This document shows positions 51,549 to 63,975 of a DNA stretch of 64,000 bases, in pieces. The translations under genes were made by a program, and so were the position numbers. Source of the DNA: Ecdyonurus torrentis (lineage: Eukaryota > Arthropoda > Insecta > Ephemeroptera > Heptageniidae); the NCBI GenBank assembly GCA_949318235.1, contig OX439137.1, positions 7,747,872 through 7,811,871 on the forward strand. The letters run 5' to 3'. Numbering within the stretch: position 1 is the stretch's first letter; every line of letters begins with the position of its first letter. Below the pieces are notes generated by a model that had not been told where the DNA came from, did not search any database, and was given only the letters and a program-made list of their open reading frames with translations.

Positions 51549-51889
51549 TTAAGGCGGGAAATCAGCTACTGCGGGATTTGACTAAAAAGTTGTAAAGACA
51601 GAAAAATCTGTAATTTTGTACAGTGATACATTAGAATTATAGGTATCTTCAAAAATGTAAAAATTTTGGGAGGTCACCATGCTAGATTTTGAATTATGAT
51701 TTTTTGAAGTTTTAATCCCATAAGAGCCCATGTTAATTTCAATAATTAATTTCTTTCTTATCTGATGGTCACAGGTTCTGAAAATTTTATCATAGGTAGC
51801 TGTTACTATTAACTTTCAAATGACATCATAAAATTGGGAAGTTTTCTTTTTAGATTTTGAGATATAAGCCATCTATATACAACCCTTAA
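51549..51889 (+). mobile_element. Family G element, complete, TTAA-bounded
   Basis: TTAAGGCGGGAAATCAGCTA at the left and ACAACCCTTAA at the right, 341 bp. All internal family landmarks are present. With the 10324 copy it defines both ends of the family. Confidence 0.85.
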
Positions 51890-52674
51890 TATATAAAATT
51901 AACTTTGGTATCGGTCGGTAGCGTTATATTATAATTTTATATTTTCGATAATGAAATACTATTTAATCATTGAATCAAATATTTTGTATTGTTATATCAC
52001 ATGGGTGCATAAGGTGAATTATGGTAATTAAAAATAATGCAAAATATAATATTAAAAATATAAAAATAAATATAAAAACATTAAATAGTGATTATTTCAA
52101 ACATTTTTAAGAAGTCTAAATAAGAAGTGTATTTCTCAGTTGATAAATTTATGAATGATGAATCAATAAATACAAATTTACAGGTAATATTAATTATTGT
52201 AATGTGATTATTGACTGTCGTAATACTGTGATTGTCAATATTACATTGGCAATAATTTCTAAATTGTCTCATTTTGAGGTAATACCCAAGCTACGTAGTG
52301 CTATAAATGTACATCAGTGCCATATTATTTTCAAACACTTCATGATATACCAAGAATTCATAATAATATTTATAATATATAAGAATTACAGATATTAATC
52401 TTTTTGTTTGTACCTAGATTTGTAATGAACAATTAAAAGAATACTTATTGCCTATATGTAATCAAATTACATCTAACTTACAGAATTTTAATCAAAAAAA
52501 TAATATTTAAAAAAAAAATGTACATAGTATGCAAAATTACTTTTTGGAAAATTTATAAATAGGCAACGTAAATAACTATGTAATTTTATTCTTGTTTACT
52601 ATTGCTCGATATTAAAAGGTTTTTGTTTTCTTTGTTTTCGCTTATTTTAAAGATGTATATACATTATAAATTAT
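51890..52674. other. AT-rich DNA, no gene seen
   Basis: Two opposed 63-64 codon frames around 52081-52398 are composition artefacts. Confidence 0.45.
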
Positions 52675-52806
52675 CTACGGTCATTTTACTAAAAAATTAA
52701 TTTCTATTGGCATATAATAACATAATATTTAGATGGAAATCTCCATCTGATTGCATTGAATGGCCATAAGCCAATAGAAATTCATTTTAATGTAAAATGA
52801 CTGTAG
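52675..52806 (-). mobile_element. Family H MITE with long TIR
   Basis: CTACGGTCATTTTACTAAAA ... TTTCTATTGGC at the left and GCCAATAGAAATTCATTTTA ... ATGACTGTAG at the right. The core TGGAAATCTCCATCTGATTG is inverted relative to 46115. 132 bp; best TIR of the family. Confidence 0.85.
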
Positions 52807-53870
52807 TACTATAATGCAATATTTAAAAAAATAAACAATATGTTCGATAAATGTATATTATACTTTATTTCACTCTAAAAATCTAGGGTAATATACACTT
52901 TTTTTTCCTTAGAAACATAGATTTTTAACACAGGAAAGTAATTGCATGTATTTTTCGCAGAGAAAGTATATAATATTCAGTACAGTTCTTTAAAAAAGAT
53001 AATGATGCATTTTTAATACGTGAATTGTTCACATGAACTTACACAGTTATTAAGTGCTGTGCAACACGCTAATTTAAATTAATATACTTTTTTTTTATCT
53101 TCACAATTTTATAATATTATTATATTTGCTTCCGTATTTTTGAGAGAGTATAAATATGTGTTACATATATGAAGAAATGGGATATACATATTATATTGAG
53201 TACGTTATTACTTCGATTTTGGTACATTATTTCCTGTGTGTAATATAGTTCGCTTTTGTTTATATGGCATTTTGTGTTAGCCATACTTTGATGTTTCTCT
53301 TCAAATTTAATGCCATATAGGAAAAATAAATTGCATTAAATTTCTAATGCAATAGTTTTCAGAACTAATAAATAAGTGAATATAAAGTAATAACCAAATG
53401 AATAAATAATTAGTACTGTAACTTAATAAATAAATTGATTAAATAAATAAGATGGAAGACAAAGAAAGGTTTGTAAACTGTAAACAGGGAAAGCTAATTG
53501 CTTTTTTAAAAAGGAGGTGATCTTCAGATTTTCATCGTCTATTGCTGCATATATTTGGCATTTTAAAGCTTATTGTTTCAGTTACCTCTGATGAAATTTA
53601 AAAGGATAGCAATATATATTATAATAAGTGTTGAAAAGCTTGTATAAAGGTTTTGCTAAGTTTTGAGTATTGTAAAATTAACGGATAAGATATGTCACTG
53701 ATATTAAAAATTTAACGATTAAAAAGTAAATGACGTCACAAACTTTAAAACTGCAATAAAATAAACGTTCAAAGTTTGTTTTCCTCCATTAGGTTTTTCA
53801 CGGCACAAACGTTTTTTATCGTTAGGATTTTAATGATTAGTGACGTCATAACCGTAACTAAACAATATGC
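52807..53870. other. AT-rich DNA, no gene seen
   Basis: Two TGACGTCA octamers (53731-53738 and 53841-53848) lie 110 bp apart just before a family C element and outside any element I could define. Confidence 0.45.
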
Positions 53871-54144
53871 TTAAAGCCATAGACCACATAAAACAACATG
53901 TACTTTTTAATAAATAAACACAAAATGGGATCTTCAAAACTGATGACAATTTTTACCAGAATGTTAATGTATAGCCCCAAGAGAGAGCGTGAGAAAGTTT
54001 TGTGCAGGTTGCATAGATCGAATATTCTGATCACTGCCACGGGGCTACAGTTGGGTTTTGAGACAAACTAATGTTATTTATGTAAGTCCCATCAAGTGTT
54101 TTGTGATATAAATGCTCATGTTTTTCTCTGGTCTATTCCTTTAA
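53871..54144 (-). mobile_element. Family C element, TTAA-bounded, internally deleted
   Basis: TTAAAGCCATAGACCACATA at the left and TGGTCTATTCCTTTAA at the right, 274 bp. Compared with 60268-60612 it lacks the segment that holds TGACGTCA and GCATGCAAAAATTAG. Both TTAA edges are intact. Confidence 0.87.
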
Positions 54145-54154
54145 AATATTGCAA

Positions 54155-54307
54155 AACTGTTTCACTTAAAAATTCATTCCTATTGTCTTAGAGCCATTCA
54201 ATGCAATCAGATGGAGATTTCAGTTGACGCAAAAACTCTATATCTAAATACATAGTATTCCCATGATATGCCAAAAGAAATTCACTTTTTTAGTAAAATG
54301 ACTGTAC
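54155..54307 (+). mobile_element. Family H MITE beside a family C element
   Basis: AACTGTTTCACTTAAAAATTC at the left, TTCACTTTTTTAGTAAAATG and ACTGT at the right. The core CAATGCAATCAGATGGAGAT is the family signature. It starts 10 bp after the C element ends. Confidence 0.78.
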
Positions 54308-54985
54308 AAAAAATGAGTTAATAACCACAGTAAAAAAATTAGGCATTATACAAAAATTACTAAAATTATTTTAACTTTTTAAAATTACTTAATTATACAA
54401 AAGTTGTCATTATTGAATAGAGATAAAAATAATAACTCTTCTGTAAGTTCATTAAAGTATTATAAATTTGTACTAAAGATAAACATTAATTATAATTGTC
54501 ACGCGAAATAGTGTAGAAAATAAAATCATATATATTTTTATGTATATATTTTCATGGTATGGTTTTTGCATGCAATTTTTCATTTCTTTATAACTCAAGT
54601 ATGAAATAGTAATTATATTAATAATAATAATTGTTTTATTAATGGGTAAATTATTTACTTTTTTTATATTATTTATATATTCATTAAAAAAGGGTATGTA
54701 TTAGTTGTTAATTACATAATGTACAGTGTAAATAATGAGCATACAAAAACGTCTATAAAGTACAGTATGTTAAACATGATTCTATACATATATATGCAAG
54801 CTAACAATTACTTTAATGGAAAGAGAATGCATGTTATGTACTGTAATTTTACTAATTGTTAAACTAATATTAGTGATGCTTTATAGAAATATGTTTATTT
54901 AAATAATTGATTTTGTTGATTAGGAAGAAAAATAAATAAAAAAAATTATTTATTATATTTGATTTTCTTCTTCTTCTTCTTCTCT

Positions 54986-55028
<43 letters not shown>

Positions 55029-55107
55029 GAAACAAAAATAGTCTCTTTTTTTTTTTCTAGCTTAAAATCAAGAGTTTCTATGGTATACTATATACAAAAA
55101 AAAAAAT
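54308..55107. other. AT-rich DNA with CTT and poly-T tracts
   Basis: CTT tandem at about 54965-54985 runs into poly-T to about 55027. No gene was found. Confidence 0.45.
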
Positions 55108-55298
55108 ATAAATACTTAATAATTATGCTACCTCATTTTTAGCAGCATGATTTATGCTATACTTAATAAAAACTGTGATAAGTGGCATAAATAATATGTC
55201 AAAACAATGTAATTATTTATGTAGTTTTAGTTTAGCATCGTTTATGCTATATAATGACATAAATGCATAGCATAAATTACGTTATTTATTTTTACCAT
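55108..55298 (+). mobile_element. Family D MITE copy
   Basis: TACTTAATAATTATGCTACC, GCAGCATGATTTATGCTATA, AATTATTTATGTAG, TTTAGCATCGTTTATGCTAT, ATAATGACATAAATGCATAG and AAATTACGTTATTTATTTTTACC follow family order. The left terminus is uncertain. Confidence 0.65.
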
Positions 55299-55943
55299 GT
55301 AATACACAAGTTATTTTAATTTCTCCGTTTTATTTTAACTGCATTAGTTTTTTAAAAATATGATAGGTATAACAGATGGTATGGTCCCACTAAAGGAAAT
55401 TATTATAGGGTTCTCGGATATATTTACGTGTGTATCTAATTAGTTAAAAACGTCACCATCGCTTACAAGCATTATAACAACCGCGAGTCCTTCTATGAGA
55501 GTCGTAATGTCCAATCCTTATATTAACCTTTTATTATTTGAAGGGGTAGAACAAAATCATACAAAAATTTAACTTTAAAATTTTACACTATATAAAAAAA
55601 AAAAAAAAAAAAAATTACAAAGGCAAAGACTGACTACTTTTTTTAACGCCACATTGTCTTAAAAAATAACATTATACCCTGCTCTAAATGATATTGTCAA
55701 TGGAACGTAATAAAAATTTTACTTTTACTTACTGTCACTTACAAAATAAAGCAATATACTATAATATGACTTTGACAGTATATTATAACAAAATGCAAAT
55801 TTCACAAGACATTCTATAGTTTACCACTGTACTTATACGTTCTAATTTTATGCAAATGAGATCATATTATATAGTAATTCAAAAAACGTCTGTTTCTTTT
55901 ATATAATGAGTTAGTTAGTTAGATTGATGGTACTTTGTATTAG

Positions 55944-55945
<2 letters not shown>
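55299..55945. other. AT-rich DNA, no gene seen
   Basis: Poly-A at about 55595-55614. Nothing else was recognised. Confidence 0.4.

Positions 55946-56039
<94 letters not shown>
55946..56039. repeat. (GA)n microsatellite
   Basis: Pure GA array of about 93 bp. Confidence 0.97.
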
Positions 56040-56042
<3 letters not shown>

Positions 56043-56362
56043 GATTGGCAAAGATCACGAGGGCAATCAATATTTCAAAATGATGTAACTTTTCTATTTT
56101 TATAAAATATACTTCTTCATATATAAAAAAGTAGAAAAAAAACGTCTACTTGCTGTCTACGTTCGTTATTTATGAGATCATGACATTCTTTAACTGTATG
56201 CCAACGGTTGTAGTAATACACTTGAAATAATACCATATTGTATACAAAATAAAAACTGTGTGATAATTTATAACACAATGGACGTTATATATCGATGACA
56301 TTTTTTTATTGTCTTAAAACGTTCCGGCTTCGGGGCATTAATGTAACAAAAATCCTCGTAAT

Positions 56363-56484
56363 AATGATGTTCGTAAACCCTGTTTTTCGTGCCCCAAACC
56401 ACAAAAAAATGACGATCATCTAATGCCTTTTAAATGGTATTGCGCATTTTTTGGAGCAAGGGAACGGGGTTTACCAACATCATT
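56363..56484 (-). mobile_element. Family A MITE, diverged copy
   Basis: AATGATGTTCGTAAACCCTG at the left and GGGTTTACCAACATCATT at the right form the TIR with a family-wide C to A change (AATGATG). The interior TGACGATCATCTAATGCC ... TTGCGCATTTTTTGG is inverted relative to 46623. Confidence 0.85.
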
Positions 56485-56516
56485 ATTTGATAAATCACAA
56501 GATGTGACCTTTACAA

Positions 56517-56585
56517 TCTTAACCCTTCTGTAGCCTCACAGTAATACCTGTTAAGTAAGCAATCCACTTTACAAATTTCTATTGT
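56517..56585 (-). repeat. Probable empty-site relative of the 49764 insertion
   Basis: Reversed, this block reads AGAAATTTGTAAAGTGGATTG, CTTACTTAAC, then a spacer and GGCTACAGAAGGGTTAAG. The two sides of the 49764 element read AGAAATTGTAAAGGGTGTTG, CTACTTTAC and, after the element, GGTTATAGAAGGGTTAAG. The alignment is continuous here without the insert. Confidence 0.5.
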
Positions 56586-57062
56586 AGATGCATATGGAAT
56601 TCGTAACGTTATATTAATTCAAGAAGTTGTCTAGTTTACAATTTTTTAACCCCATAGTATGTGAGGGTATTGTACACAAAAAGGGTTAAGGGGTATAATA
56701 TGTGAATGTATGATGATCCTATTATATGCTTTATCTACATGCTTTAGTACACTATACGGGTTTCCATGTCTCTATATTATGCTTTTCAAGCGCTGCCTGT
56801 GATTGCATCAAAAAAAATCATTCTTGAAAACTATGATCAAATTTAAATTACTGTAGAATTAGAAGGAAAGTAGTTTTGTTTGATCACTAAGTTTACAACA
56901 CATAGATAAATAAAAAAATTATTTGCAAGTCTTGAATTTCTTTAGGTCACTCTTATTTATTTTTTTAATATTTTATTAAAAATCAATAAAAACTTTCATT
57001 GAACAAATTAACATGTTCTACAGGTATTTGTAACCGATTTTAATCTGTCAACTCGTTGCAGC

Positions 57063-57099
<37 letters not shown>

Positions 57100-57875
57100 T
57101 TATCATTTTTATTACCAAAAAGATTAAAAAAAGCTCGGAGAAATTAATGAGTAAATAAACCCTTTTCATAGAGATACGAATAATACATGTAATTAATAAT
57201 AAAGCATAATACAAACTATATACGAAAAATAACTTTAGAATGTCATGAGCTATTTTTGAAAAATATGAATGTCGCATTTTATTTTAATTATCATTTCCAA
57301 AAGTACATTCAAATTATAATACATAGAAATATAGATGTGTATATAGTATACATAACAGCATACATCAGGACTCTGTGCCTAATGGAAATTCTATGTATTT
57401 ATAATGATCAATAACGTCTCCGTAAGAAAACATTGTAGTACAATAAGATAGTATAGTAAAAATTTATACTACAGTGGCTTTAATGAATTTTTGCATACTA
57501 AATGGAAAAACTTTTGTCAGTAAGATTAACATAAATTGAAATAACAATTACATTTTTAATTATTTTGAAATAAAAACGCTTACTATACTTGGCCTCAATT
57601 AACACTTTTCATTGTACTGTACGTACGTATATATGTTGTACTCCGCCTACACGTTAAGTACATGTTGTATTAATTGAAACCATATGGTGTGTGATAATAA
57701 ATTTAAAAACAATAAGACAGTATGCATGCAGTTCCTGTATATATAATGTCACTTTACATGGTATATCTTATATAGTATATAGGTATAGTATAAGAAACAT
57801 GACAGTAAAATTATTATTATTAAAATTAAAACCTTATTTGAATTTAGTAACAAATAATTTGTACGTTATATATAT
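56586..57875. other. AT-rich DNA, no gene seen
   Basis: Poly-A at about 57068-57093. Short frames at 57095-57277 and 57691-57897 have no support. Confidence 0.45.
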
Positions 57876-58175
57876 AGGGTATATGAATTTATGTTAAAGT
57901 AAACATCAGTCAATAACATGGGATGCATATAGGAAAATAACTCTTTTTGCTGGTTTAAAAATACTATATAACCAATATTTTTGAAAGCATTGATGCTTTT
58001 AATAGGTTGAATTATATAGTATCTCAAGTATGTGCGAAAAATAATAGTATATAACATACAATAAAATTAAGTGTTTTCGCCAAAGGAAATAACCAAAAAC
58101 GAAGTTTGTCATGCTATTCATTACTCCAGTATGGCACCCAAGCGCATTAAATATGACGTCATACACATACACCCT
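57876..58175 (-). mobile_element. Family B MITE, full-length
   Basis: TAT-AGGGTATATGAATTTATG at the left and GACGTCATACACATACACCCT-AT at the right, 300 bp. Internal TCAATAACATGGGATGCATA, AGTATCTCAAGTATGTGCG and AACGAAGTTTGTCATGC match 5998-6284. TGACGTCA lies at 58154-58161. Three overlapping short frames here are artefacts. Confidence 0.83.
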
Positions 58176-60149
58176 ATTGGTTATTATCAAAGACCACACA
58201 GTTACTTACTGACCTACCCTAAAATTTATTATTATGATGAGTATGATGACATTGATGACACAAAAAGTGCATTCTCGTATATTCATTTATTTGTTGTTAC
58301 TTGCACTATTTTAAGTGGTTATTGTTTTAAATGAGAATAATTATTTTGCTGCGCAGTGATACAACAACTACAAAACGAATATGTGAAATGCACCTTTTTA
58401 ATCTGAAATATCTGCGATCTCTATATGGCTGCATTATTCTTTTATTTAATGTTAAATTTTTGTGTTATTTGGTAACTTATATTACTTTACTGTAACATCC
58501 TTTAGTGTTTACTATCACCGGAAACAATCCTCCTTAATTTACAAAACTTCTGTACATATACAATTCTTTTGAATATTTGCACATAGCTTTTACGTATTCC
58601 AATAAACTGTTATAACTTTTTATTATTATCTACTCACTTGTTGAGTCAAGAAAACTATAGGGTATGAAACCATGTGCACTGAACGTATTATGTCCAATCC
58701 ACACTTATTGGGGCCTAAATTATGTAATATATATGCTAAGTCAACACAACGTGAATAAAAGTATGTTTCGTGAGAGGGATTCGAGAAAAATCAAAATATC
58801 GGTCTTGCAATTTCTTTTTTTTTTCTTTTTTTTTTTTTTGTATTTTGTATTTTTTTGCAAGGTTTTAAGGGGAGAACACTCTCTAAAATTTTCAAATATT
58901 AATTACCCATATTGTTAACTATATATTTATACATATTATATCATACTGTGTGTCAAATATTATACCGCGATTAAAAATTTAAAGGTAAAGACACAAAACT
59001 AGTTGAAGCGTCACAAAACGGCCCGTGTGTGCTTTTCCATTAATTGGAAAGTCCTTACCTGTCGATAAGACAATGGGATTGGGATTGGTGTATAGCACGA
59101 TAACACAATACAGCAAGCAAAAAAAAAAAAAAAAAAAAAAAAAAATAGTAAATATTGAGCCTACAAATTTATAATCCTGCAAAATTCAAACAATTTTTAG
59201 TTAGACAGTTGGGTTCCTTTTGGTGCAAATTGCAAATATATGAACACAAAATCAGCTGCGGTTGTGAATTTTATTATTATTAAGTACAGCAATTACTATA
59301 ACTGACCACTCCCAAATTGCATATGGCAGTAAAATGTAAATCATAACATCTGAAAATGAACAATCTTGGACTTGCAATAATTGAAATTAAAAAAAGTATA
59401 CAGCGTGAGTCAAATAAAAATAATAGCAAAACTCATTTCTTATTATCGCTTTTTTATAAACATTTTAGTACAGATTTTATAACAAATTTTATATAGAATA
59501 CGATCTTAATTTTATTATATGATAAATTTTTCTTCCATGCAGCTCAAAGATGTAAACGTGGGAGTTTTAGAGCGAGGTCATTCTATCTATATTACATTAT
59601 AAAGTACTGTATGCATGCGCAGTATGACATGCGCATAAAACAACATATTAAAAAAATGTATAATAACAATATAAATCAGGACAAACTTAAAGTGCGGGCG
59701 GAGTACTTTATATTGTTATTCTTAAAGTCGTGACAATGAAATCTTATTATATTATATATTTTGAATTCATGCCAAAATGAAATTATATAAAAGAAAAAAA
59801 TATATATCTTCGATTATGTAAAAAAAAATATAGTTTGTATAATATGATTGATTGTTTATATTATTTTGTAACGGTAACTAAATTAAATTGCAAGAAATAT
59901 GAAGTAATAGATATAGGTAGATCAAATGACTGAACGTGCATTTTTCTTTTTATGTTGTTCATTTGGAAAATTAATGGTGGAGTAAATAAAAAACAAATAT
60001 AACAATGTTATACGACAATATTTTAGAGTGTAAATTTAATTCCATATTTTTGGTCTTTGAAAGTATTTTGGGATTTTAAAAATTAAATAGTATTGATTAT
60101 GTATAATATATATATAATAATATAATTATACAAAAAACTAATTTTCCAA
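58176..60149. other. AT-rich DNA, no gene seen
   Basis: Poly-A at about 59119-59145 and a small IR (TAATAACAATATAAA against TTTATATTGTTATT, 59661-59721). A minus-strand AG|GTAAGG junction at 59059/59058 is treated separately. Confidence 0.45.
59050..59090 (-). promoter_or_regulatory. Candidate recursive splice site in the upstream intron
   Basis: The minus strand reads a C/T-rich tract (CAATCCCAATCCCATTGTC, TTATCGACAG) followed immediately by GTAAGGAC, putting an acceptor and a donor at one junction. It is on the same strand as the exon and about 33 kb upstream of it, where a ratchet point would be useful. Sequence-only support; it may be chance. Confidence 0.25.
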
Positions 60150-60267
60150 AGAAAATAGTCAAAAAAACAAGTATGTCTTATGCTGAGAAATATGTTATTC
60201 ATTGCTCCAGTATGGCGTAAAAGCGCATTTAGTATGACGTCATGCGCATATAATATACTGTACACCC
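60150..60267 (-). mobile_element. Family B end fragment abutting family C
   Basis: GTCTTATGCTGAGAAATATG, ATTGCTCCAGTATGGCG, AAGCGCATTTAGTATGACGT (octamer 60235-60242) and GTACACCC; the next bases are the TTAA of the family C element. Confidence 0.75.
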
Positions 60268-60612
60268 TTAAAGCCATAGACCACATAAAACAACACGGGC
60301 TTTTCAATGAATAAACACGCAATGGGATCTTCAAAACTGTTGACAATTTTTACCAGAATGTTAATGTATAGCCCCACAAGAGAGCGTGAAAATACTGTAA
60401 GGTATGCAATTTAAGTTACTATTCATGTTTATGACGTCAGAAACATGCAAAAATTAGTATGAAAATGTTGTGCGGGCTGCATAAATCTTTTTTTTTTTTT
60501 TATATAACTGCTACGTAGTTGGGTTTTGAGACAAACTAAAGTTATTTATGTAAGTTCTATCAAGTGTTTTGTGATATAAATGCTTATGTTTTTCCCTGGT
60601 CTATTCCTTTAA
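60268..60612 (-). mobile_element. Family C element, complete, TTAA-bounded
   Basis: TTAAAGCCATAGACCACATA at the left and CTGGTCTATTCCTTTAA at the right, 345 bp. TGACGTCA lies at 60432-60439. It closely matches 41959-42323 in reverse. Confidence 0.88.
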
Positions 60613-61582
60613 AAAAATAATAAAAATGGACGAGATGAATGACTTACAGATTTCATAACATGATTGTAAAATGTTACTGTATCTGTGTCTAATAGAAAAT
60701 ACTAATCCAGTATTGAACACACAATGAATCAGAGCATTAAATATTTAAACAGTACCAGTATATTATAACATATTAATGAAATTCAACATAAAATGACATC
60801 ATTCAATAGTATATATTCAATAATATAATATTTTTTCTAAGTATTAAAAATAATATTTAAATTATAATCAAAGTATATCATCTATATTATATAGTTGAAT
60901 TTCGTGAGTTTAACTACCGTTACTGCATTTAAAATGAAAAATACTATCTCATTTATTTTATTATTAGAATGTTTTATATATAAAAATATTCATTCAATTG
61001 TATGTAAAACCAGCTGGTTTAAATCTATTTCTTTAAAATTGTATATAAGATATTAATTAATCATTTGTATTTTCATCAAAATGTCATTTTGACAAAAAAA
61101 AAAGTATTTTTTTCCCGATGGTATTTAAGATTTTATACTTGATGGCAATGATTTTATGCTCTGTTAAAATTCCTTTTGGCATTCTCATAAAATGTAATAA
61201 AAGTAATGTAAGTAAAATATTTCATGTATTTTGTGCAGCTCTAAATCTTTCAACGTAAATCGAAAAGATTTCAATTTCTTTTCAAGCAAGTTTTTATAAA
61301 ATTAGAGGCATATATCCCAAAGAGTTTGTTATAGTAATTTTATTTATTTATTTTAGATAATCATCGATGTACCGTGAAAATTGAGCATATATCTCATATT
61401 AGTCACGCGAAAGTAAAATGTACAAGTTCAAGGCAATTTGAATTGCCTTTTATTGTAAACATTTTAGCTTTCACGAAAACAAAGTAAGTTGGTTCAATTT
61501 TGACGCCACATCGACGAAATTCAATGAACAATTCTTATATGATGCACTATTTTTTTTTTTTAATTATAAGTTAATACTATAG
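60613..61582. other. AT-rich DNA with a small palindrome
   Basis: CAAGGCAATTTGAATTGCCTT at 61430-61450 is a near-perfect palindrome. No gene was found. Confidence 0.45.
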
Positions 61583-61616
61583 GTTTGTAAGTGAATCTGA
61601 TGTCACCTTGCCCTAA
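61583..61616 (-). repeat. TIR-like end shared with 11490
   Basis: GTTTGTAAGTGAATCTGATG followed by TCACCTTGCCCTAAA is the complement of 11489-11518 (TAGGGCAAGGTGACA ... GTTTACAAAC). Only this one end was found. Confidence 0.45.
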
Positions 61617-61663
61617 AAAAATAAGCACAATCTTATTTAAAAATCTTGTGTATATAAACGTTT

Positions 61664-61664
<1 letters not shown>

Positions 61665-61705
<41 letters not shown>

Positions 61706-61721
61706 TCTCTTTCTCTCTCCC
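61665..61721. repeat. (CT)n microsatellite with TTTCTC variants
   Basis: CT run with three CTTT interruptions near its end. Confidence 0.95.
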
Positions 61722-62036
61722 TTATATAATGTTTGCTTATAATTTCACAAATGCAGCATAAATTATAAGCAAATTTTTCTTTCATGTATAGCTTTTAAAA
61801 CTATAGTAACAAAAAGACACTTTCTGAAAAAAAAAAACAAAAAAAAACTGAAGTGTCAAAAAAAAACATAATATGGTTCCTGATTGTAATAACAATAAAT
61901 AAATTATAGATTGCAATGAAATTTAAAGTTGAACACGTCAGATTGTATACCATCCAATTGAAAATATTGCGTCATGTAAATAGAACTTTAATCTAATAAT
62001 ATATTAAATTTATTGAATTTCATTATATATATTTCA

Positions 62037-62038
62037 TT

Positions 62039-62069
<31 letters not shown>

Positions 62070-62079
62070 CTCTCTCTTC
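62037..62079. repeat. (CT)n microsatellite
   Basis: CT run with TTTC interruptions. Confidence 0.95.
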
Positions 62080-62365
62080 GTGAGTCTCTTCGGTTTTCTT
62101 TGTAGCTCTGTAAGTTATAAAAATAATGTAAAAATTAATGTAATGATTAATGTTTCTAACTTTAAAAAAATAGTAATTAAAACCTCCATAATCATATCAT
62201 ATAAACGATATCTTAGATTTAAATTGAAATAAATATATTTAATTATTATACATATGAGCAATATAATACATTAAATTTAATATTTAGTTCTGCTTGTCTT
62301 AATTAAATAATTTTTCATTTAAAATACAATTTATTATTACAAGTTATTATTATCACGCGCAAGTA

Positions 62366-62401
<36 letters not shown>

Positions 62402-63129
62402 ACGTTGATCATCAAAGATAATTAAAAATCTTAAAAGATAATTCGGTATTTGAGATCATTACACGAAATTATATACAGACAGATGTTTTATATGACCGAT
62501 TTGGTTTGCTTTAAAAAATTTATTTCTGGGAAACTTTATAAAGTGCACTACTTATACTTTATTATTTTGTAAGAGGGAATAAAATATTTTTCGTGCGAAT
62601 ATTTTTTTTAATAGAATTTTTACGTTTCTAGATTTTTTGTATTACATTTTCAGATAGATGTGGATTACATAAAAATAAAAGATGATATGCAGATGTTAAA
62701 TAAAAGTGGCCTCTTAATAAATTTAAAATTATAAAAAAAAAAATTGTAATTTAATTTTAAGCTATAAAAAACAATGATATAATTTTTTACTTTATTTTCT
62801 TTTGGTAATATACCGCATGATGGTTACGATTCATCAAAACACTTCGATCACCTAAAAGCTCGAGAATTTATAAGCATAATATAAAATAAATATAGGAATT
62901 CTAAAGCCTTTCAAATTCAAAACTTATTTAATCATTTCTTTTATCATATACAATCAAAATAAACGCACAAATACCTTGATTTCAACGTTAACGTACTGAA
63001 CTTTTTATCAGAGGTAATTAACAATGATTAGTTAACAATAACATTCAAAATAATATTAAAAAATTCCTTTTTCTTTAACAGTAACTATTATTAGTAATCA
63101 AATTGTGATGGTATATTTTATATTATACC
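62080..63129. other. AT-rich DNA, no gene seen
   Basis: Poly-T at about 62370-62399. No gene was found. Confidence 0.45.
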
Positions 63130-63239
63130 AATGCTGTTCGTAAACCCTGTTCTTTGCCCCTAAAATGACGATCAGCTTTGGTTAATCAAATGGAATGCGC
63201 ATTTTTTGGTGCAAGAGAACAGGGTGTACGAACAGCATT
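63130..63239 (-). mobile_element. Family A MITE
   Basis: AATGCTGTTCGTAAACCCTG at the left and CAGGGTGTACGAACAGCATT at the right (one mismatch). The interior GCCCCTAAAATGACGATC ... ATGGAATGCGCATTTTTTGG is inverted relative to 46623. Confidence 0.92.
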
Positions 63240-63258
63240 CTTTAAAATCAGCGCAGCA

Positions 63259-63265
<7 letters not shown>

Positions 63266-63345
<80 letters not shown>
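63266..63345. repeat. (AT)n microsatellite
   Basis: About 78 bp of pure AT. Confidence 0.97.
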
Positions 63346-63347
<2 letters not shown>

Positions 63348-63858
63348 AGCGCGCGAGTATTTGAATTCTAAAATATTTTATTCAAATTGTGGGCTTGCGC
63401 GGAGTGTGCGTAACAACTTTTTTAAAAATTAATATTATTATATTATACGATTTACTGAAGAAGAAAAAAAGTGGAGGTAGAATAATTTCTAATAGATATT
63501 TTCCCAAAAATTGCATCAACAAAGAGCAGAAAGTTATGAAGAAAAAAAATTACGTTTTAAACCAATTTACTTCCCTATATACAAAGAAGAATAAAATGTA
63601 ATTTAAATGTCATTACATTAGATCAGGTGTAAATTTTTGTTATATTAGAAATTCTTCAATTTTCTTGATGTACTTTATATAGAAATAATAACGTTAACAT
63701 TAACTTGAAATTATAGTAAATTATGTCGTGGTAAAAATCTCATTACGCTTTTATATATATAAAATAATATATTATGTATAGTACTTCCGTACAGTATTCG
63801 TATGTGTAACACAGTTAGGGTTGATCAAAATAAAACCAGCAAATTTATATAAGATTAC

Positions 63859-63890
<32 letters not shown>

Positions 63891-63975
63891 CGAAAATCTT
63901 TAGTAAAGTCGACCATGAAAATTCGATTTTTTTTTTTTTTTTTAAGTATTTAAACTCCAGTGCGTATTCATAATT
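63346..63975. other. AT-rich DNA, no gene seen
   Basis: Poly-A at about 63862-63890 and poly-T at about 63928-63943. The 70-codon frame at 63389-63601 has no support. Confidence 0.45.
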
